Counted from the first letter of the stretch, positions 10,386 to 21,614 are shown. The stretch: 40,945 nt of DNA from Zygnema cylindricum (GCA_037447655.1 JBBHKE010001983.1:103860-144804); one strand, 5' to 3'. Made by a program: numbers and translations. The notes: generated from the sequence alone by a model not told the origin.

Positions 10386-11895
10386 ATGGCCTCAATTATG
10401 GCAGTCGATACTGGGGAGCTAGTGGATTGTCCACCTAACCGAAAACCAATCCGTTGTAAGTGGGTTTTCAAATTAAAACTGAACCCAGATAACACAATCG
10501 AGCGCTACAAGGCTCGACTAGTGGCAAAGGGATTTACACAAAAGGAGGGAATTGACTACGAGGAAACCTTTGCCCCGGTGGTCAGATTTCCCTCCGTCCG
10601 CATACTTCTCAGCCTGACAGTAGCGGAAGACATGGAAGTGCACCTGATGGACATCAAAACAACCTTTTTGCATAGAGAATTGGAAGAGGAGATCTTCATG
10701 CGACAACCCGAAGGGTTTGTGGAGGAAAGAGAGGAGAGTAAGGTATGCCGGCTGATTAAATCGCTTTATGGTTTGAAACAGGCGCCTCGACAGTGGAATA
10801 AGAAGCTTGATGAGTTTCTTACCGGTCTGGGATATATCCAGATCAGCTCAGATGACTCAATCTATGTTTTCGAAGATGAGGAAGGTTTTTATATTTATTG
10901 CAATTTACGTTGATGATTTACTTGTTTAAAGTAAATCAATGGAAAAAATTAATAAACTGAAAACCGATCTTAAGGGGAGATTTGAAATGAATGATATAGG
11001 GGAAGCAAAATATATTTTGGGAATTTAAGTAGAGAGAGACCGAAAAAGAAAAATTGTAAGATTGACTAAAAAAGAAGCAATAGGGAACATGCTCGAAAAT
11101 TTTCAAATGGATAAAGCAAATAGTTGTACAACTCCAATGGAGTTGAAGAAGGGAAGTAAAATGAGTGAAGGAGTCATAGTCTTAGACGAGGAATTATCTC
11201 TTGAAGAACAAAAGTTTATGCAGACTATTCCTTACAGGCAAGTAGTGGGAAGTCTTATCTATTTTATGAATTGTACCCAGCCGGATTTAGCTGCAGCTGT
11301 AGGATTGCTGAGTAGAAGTCTAAATGCTCCCACTAAGAGGGATTGGGAGGCAGCTAAGAGAGTCCTTAGATATTTGATAGGAACTAGGGATTTATGGTTG
11401 CATTTGGGTGGGGAGAATATTGACATCACTACTTGGAGTGATGCCAGTTATGGTGATGCTCCGATGAGGAGATGCACTTCTGGATATGTATTATATGTGG
11501 GTGATGGGGCTTGCTGTTGGAGTAGCAAACAGCAAAAAGTTATTGCTCAGTCCACCATGGAGGCTGAGTATATGGCCTCTTGCTTTGCTGTAAAAGAATT
11601 GATGTGGGTCAAGTCTTTGCTTGGTGAGCTTGGTCACCTTAAGAGTGGTGTGCAGAATTTTTTTTGTGATAATCAGGCAGCAATCGCTATTTCTGCCAAT
11701 CCTAAACATCATTTTAAAGCCAAACACATGGACATCAGACTTAGCTTTGTTAGAGATAAAGTAGAAAACAAAATAATCAGTTTAGAGTACCGACAAAATA
11801 GTGAGATGGTAGCAGATATGATGACCAAACCTGTGCCTTCCCCTAAGCTAATTTTCTGCAGGGAGAAGTGTGGTCTGAAATTAAAGATTAACTAG
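10386..11895 (+). pseudogene. pol: Copia A reverse transcriptase and RNase H, broken
   Basis: The RT domain includes CKWVFKLKLNPD, YKARLVAKGFTQKEGIDYEE, the D of LMDIKTTFL, SLYGLKQAPRQW and the YVDDL active site (10906-10920). YVDDL is reached only after a frame change near 10893. In-frame stops follow at about 10927 and at 11026-11028 (TAA where CAA is expected). From 11062 the frame is open for 277 codons: QKVIAQSTMEAEYMA, WSDASYGDAP and FFCDNQAAIA show the RNase H catalytic acids, and the protein ends CGLKLKIN just before the polypurine tract. RT and RNase H make double-stranded cDNA from the element RNA. Confidence 0.9.
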
Positions 11896-11908
11896 AAAAT
11901 AAGGGAAG
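11896..11908 (+). other. Polypurine tract of copia A
   Basis: AAAATAAGGGAAG lies directly before the TGTAGAAA start of the 3' LTR, where the plus-strand cDNA primer is expected. Copia B has the near-identical AAAATAAGGGGAG at 29114-29126. Confidence 0.8.
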
Positions 11909-12962
11909 TGTAGAAATTAATGGTTCATTTTAAGTATTTTCTAGGTCTAAATAGAAATATAGAAAGAAGCCGAGGCACTCTTCCTCTAACTTCTCTCTCG
12001 AACTCTCAAACTTGTCGCAGTCACTGAGAAATTGGAGAGGGAGCTAGAGCCATGGCTACCTAGGCTATCCAAAGGTTTACGGGAAAATATATATTAGTTA
12101 GGGATTTATTTACTAAAAGGTATGTTCCGTCCACAGGATTTGATCCTGGTACCTACCGGTCGGCAGATAGCCGGTAGTCGGTAGCCTTAGCCGTTAAATC
12201 TAGAACTAGTGTTACAAAATACATGGTTTGATAATTAATTAAACATTATAAGGTAGGATAATTCATTTAACTGTAACTGTTTACGGGATACATAGATCCA
12301 GTAATTTAAAAGTACGGATTACGGTACGGATAAGAAACCAATACCGCTCATTTATTTCTTGAATGAAACGATATCGCGCATGTATTTATTACGGCTACGA
12401 TTAAATGTGAATTTAATCGGACGGCCAGAATTAACGCCGAGATCGCGGAAGAGGATTTCAGCGGTTTGTGGTCATCGCCACATCGGATGACACGTGGCGG
12501 AATGACATTGAATCGAGACATCTCTGGGGATTAAGGGAGCGAATTCGGACATACCACGTGTCGAAATTGAGGCCATGTCGTACAGTGTCCGTACAGAAAG
12601 TACACCGGCAACTCTACATTTGTGTACGGAACGGTAATCTGATTGCCTCCGTACATCAGTAGATAGAGTCTGTGAGAGAGATAGGACTTAGAAAATTTAG
12701 GAGATAGGACCCTCTCTCCCAGAGAGCTTCTATACAAAAGGTCAACTTTGACCCTCCATAACTTACTGCTCAGGGGAGCAAATTCAGAGATTCTTTTTGC
12801 TATCGACTGAGGGGAGTCTTGCCTTCACGAGGTGAAGTTGGTTAGAGTTATTGTCTGCCAGGGTGGCAGTTGTTTTTGCTGAAACACAAAGGGGTCAGGG
12901 TTATCCTAGAGGCTTCTTAGAAGCTGTCCACTGCGAGGACTTATGGAGGTCTTAGAGTTTCA
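11909..12962 (+). repeat. 3' LTR of copia A
   Basis: This 1054-bp unit begins TGTAGAAATTAATGG and ends GAGTTTCA, followed by the target duplication GGAGA. It has an antisense tRNA-like block at about 12121-12200, cacgtgg near 12490, gattgcctccgtacatc near 12643 and tatacaaaaggtcaacttt near 12732. It lacks the 458-bp duplication of the 5' LTR. Confidence 0.92.
12121..12200 (-). other. Antisense tRNA-like block in copia A 3' LTR
   Basis: On the minus strand ccaggatcaaatcctgt forms a T-arm-like hairpin with loop ATCAAAT. It is flanked by two 7-mers separated by the same 8-nt linker (ggtaggta) as in the solo LTR at 35060. Outer pairing is 5 of 7, so this copy is partly decayed. Confidence 0.45.
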
Positions 12963-13830
12963 GGAGACACCCCTCACTCCTATTGCCAAAGTACTGAGAG
13001 CGGCGACTGTGAAGACCGCGGGGAACGATACTCAAATGTGGGAGGATGTAAACATGGCTGCCAAGAACTTTATTCTGAGGCACCTCACTCAAGTTTTCGC
13101 CACCCTTCATCTTCACATTTACAAGGCCGAGGAGTTGTGGGCAAGTTTGATGGAGATCTATAGAGCTGGAACTATTCAGGAGCTCTAGTTGACTGAGCAA
13201 AGGCTAGTGAGTTACACTTACAAAGGAGGAAAGATGTTTGATTACTGTAATGATTTTTCTTGTTTGTATATAGAGATGGAAAGTGTCGCGTGGACAAGTA
13301 GAATAAAAATGAAAGTTAAAACTCTTTTCATAAAGTTACCAGATGAGTACGAGAACATAGTGTATCGAGTACAGGAAGTGCCTGATAGTTCATGGAAATA
13401 GAACACACTGATCCCGATGATACTTGTGCATGAAAACACAATGGAGATTAGGAGAGGAGGAAAGAGCATTCAAGCTCTAGCAGCAAGAGGGGACCGATGA
13501 TGGAAGGACCCGAAGAAACAGTAGAAAGGGCAAAGAGAACATTCTGGAGGACCGAGGCCTCTAAAGGGTCTTTGTCATTTTTGCAAAAAGTCGGGACACC
13601 TCATAGCAGATTGTGTCAAGCTTTCGGAGCTGAGGCTCCAAGAGAACCGTGGAGGGAGTTCTTCCGGAGGGAAGAAAAAGGCAGTTGTGGTCACAAAAGT
13701 GACAGGAGAAACCGAGGACGAGTCCTCGGAGGAGGAAGGGGAGCTTCTTCTTGACGAGAGTCTGGAGGAGAAGGAGATCCCTCGGAGACAGAAGGTTGCA
13801 CTTGGAGCAATTCGAGAAGCGCCATAAGAA
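12963..13830 (+). pseudogene. gag: Copia B gag, broken
   Basis: Resuming after the copia A insertion, the gag core reads MAAKNFILRHLTQ (about 13050), EELWASLMEIYRAGTIQ, YKGGKMFDYCNDF (about 13218) and LPDEYENIVYRVQE (about 13336). A CCHC zinc knuckle CHFCKKSGHLIADC follows at about 13572-13613. Stops occur at 13186-13188, near 13399 and near 13498, with a frame change before the knuckle. It is homologous to copia A gag along its whole length but clearly diverged, so A and B are separate families of one lineage. Confidence 0.82.
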
Positions 13831-15585
13831 GGGTGGATCATTCACTCAGGTGCATCAATGCATATGCGCCGTGATAAGGAACACTTCACTAAGCTAAAAA
13901 AGATCCCTACTGTAGAGATAGAGTATGGTGATGGGAGAGTGGTTACTACAGATCTAGTGGGATCAATAGATCTAAAAGTCTTAGTGAAGGGTAAGACTTC
14001 TATGCTTACATTCTCAGATTTACTCTTCATTCTTCAGCAAAGTAAAAATCGTGTCTCTACGTCTGTGTTAGATGACAAAGAGTTTGATACCTTCACTAGA
14101 GAAGGAGTCTTTACAGCTAAGTATGGGGATGATGTTTACTTTACGGCAGATAAGGGTAGCCAAGGAATGTTTAGGCTTAACTTAAGCAATGAAAAGAAGA
14201 AATCTTACTATATTGGTATTCCTAAGTTGATGATTTGGCATAAGCGGTTGGGGCATGTGCATTTTGATAGGTTGAGGGAAATGAAATAACTTTGGTGCAG
14301 TAGAAGGCATTCAGTTTGGGGATAATGAAATGATTGATGATTGTAGTGGCTTTGCTCAAGGTAAGGCTCACAAACTTCCCTTTCCCAAAGCCGCCACATA
14401 TAAAGGTGAGAAATTACTAGATTTGGTCCACACAGATAATTGGGGACCTGCAAAAGTACCTTTGGTTTGAGGAAAGAGGTTTATGATAACAATAACCGAT
14501 GACTGGTCTAGAAACTCTAGAGTGTATTTCCTAAAAATAAAGTTTGAAACATCAAACTACTTCATAGAATATAAAGCCTGGAGTGAGAAATTGCATGAAA
14601 CCCACATTAATAGAATAAGGAGCGATAATGGGGGGGAATATACCTCTTACCAGTTTGAGGAATATCTGAGAGATGAGGGAGTGCAGCACCAGAAAACTGT
14701 ACCATATAACCCGCTGAGAGGTTGAATCTAAAACTAGGAGATAGTGCATGCAGCATGTTGGTCGACAAGAAAATAGGAAAGAGACTTTGGGCAAAGGCAA
14801 TGAACTATGCCAACTACATTAAGAATAGAGTCCTTACCTCAGTTGTAAAGGGAGTGACACCTTATGAGAGATGGGTTGGAAGGAAACCACATATCTCACA
14901 CCTTAAAGTGTTCGGTAGCCAAGTTTACAGTCTTGACACGGATAGGAAAAACTGGAAACTAAATGCCAAGGGAAAACCTGGATACTTTGTGGGATATGAT
15001 GAGGATGTTAAAGGATATAGAGTCTATGACTTAGCAAAGAAAGATATCATTCTGGTCAAACACCTAGTTGTCATGGATGAAGGGAAGTCACTTGATCCCT
15101 TGAAATATACAAAGAAGATAAGAATCAGATTTGAGTCCGGAAGTGAGGAGAACTAAGTCGTTCCCGAAATGGACATCAGTGAAACCGTGATTGCAGATTC
15201 AGGGGGGATCCGAGATACAGAAGACTCACCAGAACCTTGACATACTCCTATGGACTTCGAGGAGATAGAAGATGTGGGACCAGAACCGGCGTCCATGGAC
15301 AGGGGAGCCGATGAGACAGTGAGGAGAAATCTAAGACTCCCATCCATTCCAGCTTCGGATTTTGAGGGAGGGAGAAGGAGCAGCAAAAGGATACAGGAAA
15401 AATAGGCCGCTCATAAGGCAACTAAGCTATCTCACCCAGATGAGCCTTAGTCTTACTCGGAGGCAGTGAATAGTCCAGAGAAAGAAAGATGGATTAGAGC
15501 CATAAATGATGAGATGGCCTCCATCATGGAAGCAAATACTTGGGAACTAGCGGATTGGCCTCCAAACAGAAAACCTATTGGGTGT
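13831..15585 (+). pseudogene. pol: Copia B protease and integrase, broken and cut by gypsy insertion
   Basis: The protease site reads WIIHSGASMHM: the catalytic Asp is replaced by His (13843-13845). The pre-integrase zinc domain has MIWHKRLGHVHF near 14230. Relative to copia A, CSGFAQGKAH near 14345 has lost one Cys. The integrase core keeps RIRSDNGGEYTSYQFEE (second Asp intact), but a short deletion near 14715 removes the segment before AERLN. The C-terminal part (14722-15156) includes FGSQVYSLDTDR and KPGYFVGYDED. The acidic tail has stops at about 15154, 15238, 15403 and 15448. The RT start reads ADWPPNRKPIGC and stops dead at 15585, where the gypsy element begins. Confidence 0.85.
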
Positions 15586-16377
15586 TGTCATGCCGCATCT
15601 CGTCGGTCATTTTAATTGTTTATATTTAGGTGTAAGGACAGGTAGCCACCACACGAATTTATATTTAGGTGTATTTGGGTTTTGCAGGGCCGTACATACT
15701 TACGTTGGCCGTAATTTCCGCCGACGGCGAGTTCGACAATACGACATACATCTCCCGTGATTTTTGAAGACCGTGGATTTTGTCATTTCACGTCGTCCGT
15801 ACAATATATATTCTGCGCAATTTTCGCCGACGGTGGATTCGATTTTTCACGTAAATCATATGACTAACATTTGCCGGAATTTGCGGGACAACAAAGTGGA
15901 CTGTACCTACGGTCCTACCGTACCTATTCTCATTTCCCTGAATATCCGTCGAAGACTCATTTTTGAATTTGCTCTCGTACAAATAATCGTACCGTACCAA
16001 CTTTCATTCCCGTGAATTTCGGGCGACAACAGAATTTAATCATTTCGCGTGGAATAGCATCTCGGCCGTCAACGCAGAGTATGCAATTTTTCATAACATC
16101 ACATCACGACCGTTGACGCGTGTGACACACAAAGCGACTACCAGTTCTGACGAAGCAACGTGATTGGACTATTTTAAGTCGTGAACCATTTGGAGGTTCA
16201 CGCATTCACATGTAGATAGGAAGGGTTTAAATTCGTAGGTTATAGATTTTGTAACGTAGGGCATAGGATTTCGGCCTCCTATTGGCTGAATCCAAACTAG
16301 ACGCAAATACTTACATAGCACGCTGTACTCTGATTGGCCTGTTTTCACTAGGCGTAGTTTTTGTTACTTAGTTCATT

Positions 16378-16960
16378 TCGGATCATTTCCTGCACACAAT
16401 TTTCAAGTGCAGGAATTATTTATTTTCAGTGTTGAGGATTTTCTGTAGCCATCTTTTTATTTGTAAAATTGTCCGGACAGCTTAGAGGCGATTTTCTGCC
16501 TTTGCGTGAAGTGTCTTGTTTTCTATTACATTGTTAATATTTTGTAAAGCCTTACAAATTAATCTATACAGCTTCGGCGAAGACCTACACGGTTTCCCTT
16601 CACTTTTCTCGTCTTTTTGAGTGGATTTTGACCGCGTTCTCACGACACAAACTTCTTTTCCCGACTGTGGTTGAGCTTTTATTAGTGTGGAATTTGCATG
16701 TTAGGATTATTGATTTGTTGCTTTTATTTCTTGTGATTATGTATTTATTTCTATTTGCTTATGCGCATCTTTTGAGTTTGGCTATCTCAAACATCATAAG
16801 TGTCGGGCATATTGTCATTTTCAGTTTGTTGTTTGTCTTTCTCGGTTGTTTATGCTTTGATTTGTTTTATTTAAGTATAAATTCAGATTATCCTTGATAA
16901 GATAACTCCTGCAAGGAATATAAATAGACCGTCGGGCCTAGTGGTCATCCATCGGCTTAG
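16378..16960 (+). repeat. Direct repeat copy 1 (gypsy LTR)
   Basis: It is 583 bp long, identical in length to 26883-27465, with about a dozen substitutions seen by eye. It begins tcggatcatttcctgcac and ends ccatcggcttag. It opens with a small hairpin, cctgcac...gtgcagg. Confidence 0.9.
16919..16926 (+). promoter_or_regulatory. TATA box of gypsy LTR
   Basis: TATAAATA is conserved in both LTR copies (16919-16926 and 27424-27431). Upstream CCAAT-type boxes occur in the 5' copy. Transcription would begin about 30 bp downstream, close to the point where the two LTR copies stop matching. Confidence 0.6.
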
Positions 16961-17892
16961 TATTCCTGCACTTGAAAATTGTCGTATTTTCTTTTCTCGT
17001 TTGTTTGTTTTTATTTCAATTTCGGTTTTCTTTTTATCTAAAGAAAAAAAAAACAAAAACATTTAAAAAAATCAAAAATACATATTTATAGATACATTTC
17101 TACAAAAATCAATAACAAGCTTTACATATATAATTACCATTTGCTTGTTAGTTGATGTTTAACTTATTGGCCAATTTTCGGCCAACAATATACTACACTA
17201 ACTTAAGTATTTGGTTTTTGTTTTCCCCATTTTCTTTGTTATATATAAAAGGCATCGTTTGCTCACATTGAGACATACTTCACTAAGGAGTGGAGTTAGT
17301 GGAGCGGATCCGTTCTTGGGAGCTCTGCAAAACTTCGGTTGTAGCGAACAACCGCAGTTCACCCTTGGCAATCACCAGATTGCTAAGAGTGTTATGTAAG
17401 TATCACGATGCCTTGCGGGTACAGGCGCGTGCTAAGGTAGTCGGTTGATGGTATAGAGGGATCGTGTTTGGAGTGGATTAGTGTTAATCCACTTGTATTG
17501 AGCATTGCATTTGTCCAGCTTTTCCTTGCTTGCTATCTGGCCCTGAGTGGCTTTGGTTGAGTTTGCTTTGCCCAGAGTGGGATTTCTTCCATAAATCTTG
17601 CCGTTGGAGGCATTGGTTAGCTCTTTTGTGGATTGTGCCGCTTTAGATCTGCATTTGGGAGTGCTTGGATAGTAAGTTATTTGCCTTTATAGATCGGGCC
17701 CTTTGGTCTTGTCCCCTTGTTTGCAAGGTAGAAGGTTTTGGTAATACGACTTCCTGAAAGATCTGGCCATCGAGGCTCTGTTACAGATTGATTGGCTGAT
17801 TGGACAAGAGAGTGGTGTGGCCTGGAATTTGAAGCATATCGGATAGATCTGTTTTGTTATCTGGTCATCATTTGGTGTTATCATTTTTTATG
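16961..17892 (+). other. Gypsy untranslated leader and unresolved U5
   Basis: An AT-rich tract (16985-17240) with runs of A and T is followed by moderately GC-rich leader. A 21-nt segment at 16962-16982 is the exact reverse complement of 16396-16416 in the LTR. I found no convincing primer-binding site. The ttggcc...ggccaa pair near 17167-17184 could form a small hairpin. No coding frame is supported until the gag Met around 17893. Confidence 0.4.
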
Positions 17893-18750
17893 CCCACCGA
17901 TTGGGATAATCTTGATTATCCTGTCGGCACCACTCGATCGTTGGCCTCGTTTAGGCCCACGGAATCCGGACCATCAGATTTATCTAGTCTTTTGGACCAT
18001 CTTTTCCTAAATATCTCAGGTCAAATTTCCCCTTCGGTCCGATCTTCCCTCACCTCGGTATCTTCCTTATCATCAATGTCTTCCACATTTTTCGAAGAGG
18101 AATCTGACCACGATTCCCTTGACGGGTCGGATTCCAATTCATTATCTTTTTGGTTTCCACAAATTACAAATTCATTATTATCCCCAAGCATTCCATTATT
18201 GCAAATGGCTTCCACATCCAAGAGGGGGTGTCGCCTTCATTTCTGTTTTTCAGGAATGAAAGACACCATGACTTCATCGCATTTTTGAATGCTATTCGAT
18301 ACCGAAATGCGTGATCTTGCATTTCGGTACCAAGATCGGTTAGACCTACGGGTCGCTTTGTCTGTTTTAGGCCGTTACCTTCGAGGTTCAGCCTTTACTC
18401 TTTATTCCCGCAAGTATGTTTCCGTACTTGCGATGACAGTATTTTCTCCAGCTTTCACTGGGAGTCCTGCTTATATAGGACAACCAAAAATTCCCTACCA
18501 ACCGGCTATTCCGGAAATCCTTGATCTCAACGGTGATGTTATTACAGCAGCAATTGCGGGAATACCGCAGCACTTCGCTATAGCCGCACGTGATAGAATT
18601 CCAGCACGACCAGCGATGACGATCCCTATATTAGATCCGCTCTCTATCATGTTTGAAATGTTGCAAGCGGAATACCGTATGTAAAACCTTGACCAAGTTC
18701 GTGAGTTAATGAACTTCGAACGCAAGTCAGGAGAGACCGCCCTTGCCATG

Positions 18751-19812
18751 TGTAGAAATTAATGGTTTTTAAAGTATTTTCTAGGTCAAAAATAAGAAAG
18801 AAGCCGAGGCAGTCTACCTCTAACTTCTCTCCCCAACTCTCAAACTTGTCGCAGTCACTGAGAAATTGGAGAGGAAGCTAGAGCCATGGCTACCTAGGCT
18901 ATCCTGAGGTTTACGGGAAATATATATTTGGGGTTTATTAAGTAAAAATATATGCGGCGGCCACAGGATTTGATCCTAGTACTTGACGACCGGCAAGCTA
19001 CCGGTAGCCGGTAACCTTAGCCGTTAAGTCTGGAAGTAGTATTACGTACTATATAGTTTGATAACTATTTAAACATTATTACGTAGGAAAAATCATTTAA
19101 CTATATTTGTTTACGAGATACATAGAACCGGTAGTGTAAAAGTACAAATTGCGGTACGGATAAGAAATCAATACCGCGCATTGATTTCGTAAGCGAAACA
19201 AATACCGCGCATGTATTTATTACGGCTCCGATCAAATGTGACTTAAATCAGACGGCCAGAAATAGGGCCGAGACCTCGGAAGAAGAATTCGGCAGTTTAT
19301 GGGCATCGCCACATCGGATGACACGTGGCGAAATTACATTGGATCGTGGTATCTCCGGAGATTACGGCACCGAATCCGGATATGACATGTGTCGATATTT
19401 AGGCCATGTTGTACAATTTCCGTACATAAAGTACATCGGCGACTGTACTTTTGTGTACGGAGGAGAAATCTGATTAGTTCCGTACATCAGTATATAGAGT
19501 CTGTGAGAGAGATAGGACTTAGAAAAATTAGGAGATAGGATCCTCTCTCCCAGAGAGCTTCTGTACAAAAGGTCAACTTTGACCCTCCATAACTTACTGC
19601 TCAGGGGAGAAAATTCAGAGATTCTTTTTGCTATCGACTCAGGGGAGTCTTTCCTTCACAATGGTGCAGGTGGTCAAAGTTTTTGTCTGCCAGGGTGGCA
19701 GTTATTTTTGCTGAAACACAAAGGGGTCAGGATTATCCTAGAGACTTCTTGGAAGCTGTCCACTCTGAGGACTTATGGAGGTCTCACGACTTATGGAGGT
19801 CTTAGAGTTTCA
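18751..19812 (+). mobile_element. Solo LTR of copia A family in gypsy gag, TSD CCATG
   Basis: It begins TGTAGAAATTAATGG and ends GAGTTTCA like the copia A LTRs. It is 1062 bp long and flanked by CCATG on both sides (18746-18750 and 19813-19817). Removing it and one target copy rejoins the gag reading. An antisense tRNA-like block lies at about 18951-19030, and the ggtcaactttgacc palindrome is at 19571-19584. A short direct duplication of acttatggaggtct is present near the 3' end. Confidence 0.93.
18957..19030 (-). other. Antisense tRNA-like block in solo LTR
   Basis: On the minus strand ctaggatcaaatcctgt gives a T-arm-like hairpin. The outer 7-mers GCCGGTC and GGCCGCC pair at 6 of 7 positions counting one G-T wobble, with an 8-nt linker. 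The layout matches the 39-nt structures at 21378 and 35263. Confidence 0.45.
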
Positions 19813-20598
19813 CCATGCGTGCTCGTATGGAAGCTCTTCGTGAAGCATTGCCGGACTTAATGTCGGATGCTGAAGCTGTCTAGAAATTTGAACGACAGTA
19901 TTTGAGTCAGTCAAAGAAATTTATTCAGAGTCACCTGACTCAAACGTACGGCTTGAAGTTCACTTTCAACCAAGCCGCCCACCATGTCGTGGAATACGAA
20001 ATGAAAAATTGTTGGTGGGAAGTCCAGGACCGTCCTAAAGCGGTCCCGAAAGAACCGATTGTTCCACCATAGAACAATCCTCGTCCTAACAAGCGGCCTC
20101 CAAAAGTCGCGGCCATGGGAACCCCACCTGTTGCTCCCGGAAACCGATTATGTTTTGGATGTGGGAATACGGGGCATGATGCCCGAATGTGTCTAGACTA
20201 AACCGTTACCTGCACACATTGCAAGCAAACCGAACACTATGTCCAAGAAAATGAGAGTGTTTAGAAATGCAAGAGCAAATGGCGGTTATGATAAAGGAAC
20301 AATTCGCAGCCTTCATGAATCAAATGAAACCACAATTTACTTGCATGGCTCGCACTGTTGTACACATTCCCACGTTGGCAGGTCAAATCTTACGAGATTC
20401 CACCATCCAACAACAAGAGGCTACGTTCGACAAAGGTTCAACCGATCACAGCCGTGACGGTAAACCCCCTAACACACGCATTCTTTTGTCATTCGCTAAA
20501 GAGTCTTCTCCACCTTTGCTCGAAATCGCTTCAGCCATCGTGGCTAAAGCTCTCAACATAGTTGATTGAACTTTACACGAGGCACACCGCGTGAAGGA

Positions 20599-21614
20599 TG
20601 CATTATGTGTCCTCCATTGGACTACAGAATACAGGAAGCCTCCAGATTGTATTTAAATAACCCACTTTAAGCCACGACCACTTCTGCCCAAGAAGGCAAA
20701 CTGACAATTTGACTGCACCCTTGTGCAGCATGGACTCCCTTGAGTTCGTAGCAAAAAGAATCACTGAAAACGGCCAACCAGCCGATAAGTTATGAGTTAC
20801 TAAAAAATGCTAATTTGTACAAACTCTCAAAGGGAGAGGTGACTACCTACCAAAATTTTCTAAGTCCTGATTCCTTCTAATAACTTCTATCTACTGAAGT
20901 ACGGCCCAATCAAATTACTGTACCGTACCAAAAGGTACTACTGCAAGTGTACCTTTTGTACGGCCTTTGTGCGACAAGGCTATTAAGTGGACGCGTGTCT
21001 GCTTTTTACTTGTCCGTACATTCCTCGGAATTCCTATGACCAAATGTCATCTCTCCACGTGGCTCCACGTCATGCCACGTCACAAAACGCCAAGGTGACC
21101 ATTCCGAGATTTCAGCGATGACGTGCGCCGTCGGATTCGTAATGAGACGTAATCGTAGCCGTTATAATTACATGCGAAATATTTGTTTCGCTGTCGAACA
21201 AATGCGAGGTATTCATTTTGAAATGATGTCGTACTAAAACTGTATCTATGCACGCTGTATCTAGTTTTAGTTAAATGGATTTCTTACACTCTAAATGTAT
21301 ATATATCTATCACACTCTATAGCATTTAGCATTGGTCTTAGTCTAGTAGGATAAAGCTGACCGCTATCGGCCAACTTGACGAACCAAAGGTACCGGGTTC
21401 AAATCCCGGGTCCGTCAGTACTATTTTTAGTAACCTACTAAAAATAACTGCCTGTTGAACTAAGGCAGCCATGGATCAACCACCCTCTCTATCCTTCAGT
21501 GAATCCAACAAGTATGGGGGCTAGAGAGAGGAGGTGGAGGCAAGTTGTCTGTCCTTTTCTTTTCCTAACATATTTAAACCTAGAAAATACTATAGAAATC
21601 TATGAATTTCAACA
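20599..21614 (-). mobile_element. Solo LTR of copia B type, minus strand, TSD AAGGA
   Basis: Read on the minus strand it begins TGTTGAAATTCATAG and ends ACATAATGCA. It is 1016 bp long and flanked by the perfect duplication AAGGA (20594-20598 and 21615-21619). It shares the tattttctaggt motif, ccatggct, CCAAT box and the ggaggacaca end block with copia B. It sits between gypsy gag and protease; removing it joins the pol reading from RVK to ERLCILSTM. Confidence 0.93.
21342..21418 (+). other. tRNA-like block, best-preserved copy
   Basis: In antisense to its LTR, a Pol III A-box-like TAGTCTAGTAGG (about 21343) is followed by a B box GGTTCAAATCC (21396-21406). The 39 nt at 21378-21416 fold as acceptor stem GACGAAC/GTCCGTC (6 of 7 pairs), an 8-nt linker caaaggta, and T-arm CCGGG-TTCAAAT-CCCGG (5 of 5 pairs), followed by A. 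There is no room for normal D and anticodon arms inside the acceptor stem, so it is not a standard tRNA gene. It could act as an internal Pol III promoter or be a relic of a tRNA. Confidence 0.6.

Larger units (their letters stand above)
6033..12962 (+). mobile_element. Copia element A, complete, nested in copia B
   Basis: The element starts TGTAGAAATTAATGG, ends GAGTTTCA, and is flanked by the perfect 5-bp duplication GGAGA (6028-6032 and 12963-12967). It contains a 5' LTR with an internal tandem duplication, a half-tRNA primer site, gag with a CCHC knuckle, protease, integrase, reverse transcriptase, RNase H, a polypurine tract and a 3' LTR. Frameshifts and stop codons in gag, protease, integrase and RT, plus loss of one catalytic Asp of integrase, make it non-autonomous. 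It must have inserted after copia B was in place. Confidence 0.93.
15586..16960 (+). repeat. 5' LTR (U3 part) of the gypsy element
   Basis: It starts TGTCATGCC at the insertion point. Its last 583 bp recur at 26883-27465 without length change. Several inverted CCAAT boxes (gattggac near 16162, ctattggctg near 16280, tgattggcc near 16331) precede TATAAATA at 16919-16926, so this is U3 with a Pol II promoter. The R/U5 part could not be placed: sequence after 16960 does not match the sequence after 27465. The 89-codon and 142-codon hydrophobic frames in the two copies are T-rich LTR, not a gene. Confidence 0.65.
17893..20570 (+). pseudogene. gag: Gypsy gag, broken and split by a solo LTR
   Basis: The likely start is MPTDWDNLDYP (about 17890), followed by a Ser/Asp-rich N-terminal part. 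A retrotransposon gag core follows, with FSGMKD near 18250 and VALSVLGRYLRGSAFTLYS near 18343, and a frame change near 18290. The core continues as LMNFERKSGETALAM, is cut by the solo LTR at 18751, and resumes at 19813 as RARMEALREALPDLM. The nucleocapsid has a perfect zinc knuckle CFGCGNTGHDARMC (20151-20192) and a second knuckle-like CTHCKQTEHY lacking its last Cys. An open frame at 20267-20569 continues towards pol. Stops at 18682-18684, 19881-19883 and 20070-20072 are all TAA or TAG where CAA or CAG would fit. Confidence 0.8.

Noticed and set aside
16628-16897. Hydrophobic 89-codon frame, repeated as a 142-codon frame at 26974-27402, that looks like a small membrane protein
   Set aside because: It lies in T-rich LTR upstream of the TATA box, and the longer version needs a non-ATG start. 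Conservation is explained by the LTR repeat.
21342-21418. A functional tRNA gene
   Set aside because: The acceptor and T-arm pair well, but normal D and anticodon arms are not enclosed, and related blocks recur in every copia-group LTR.
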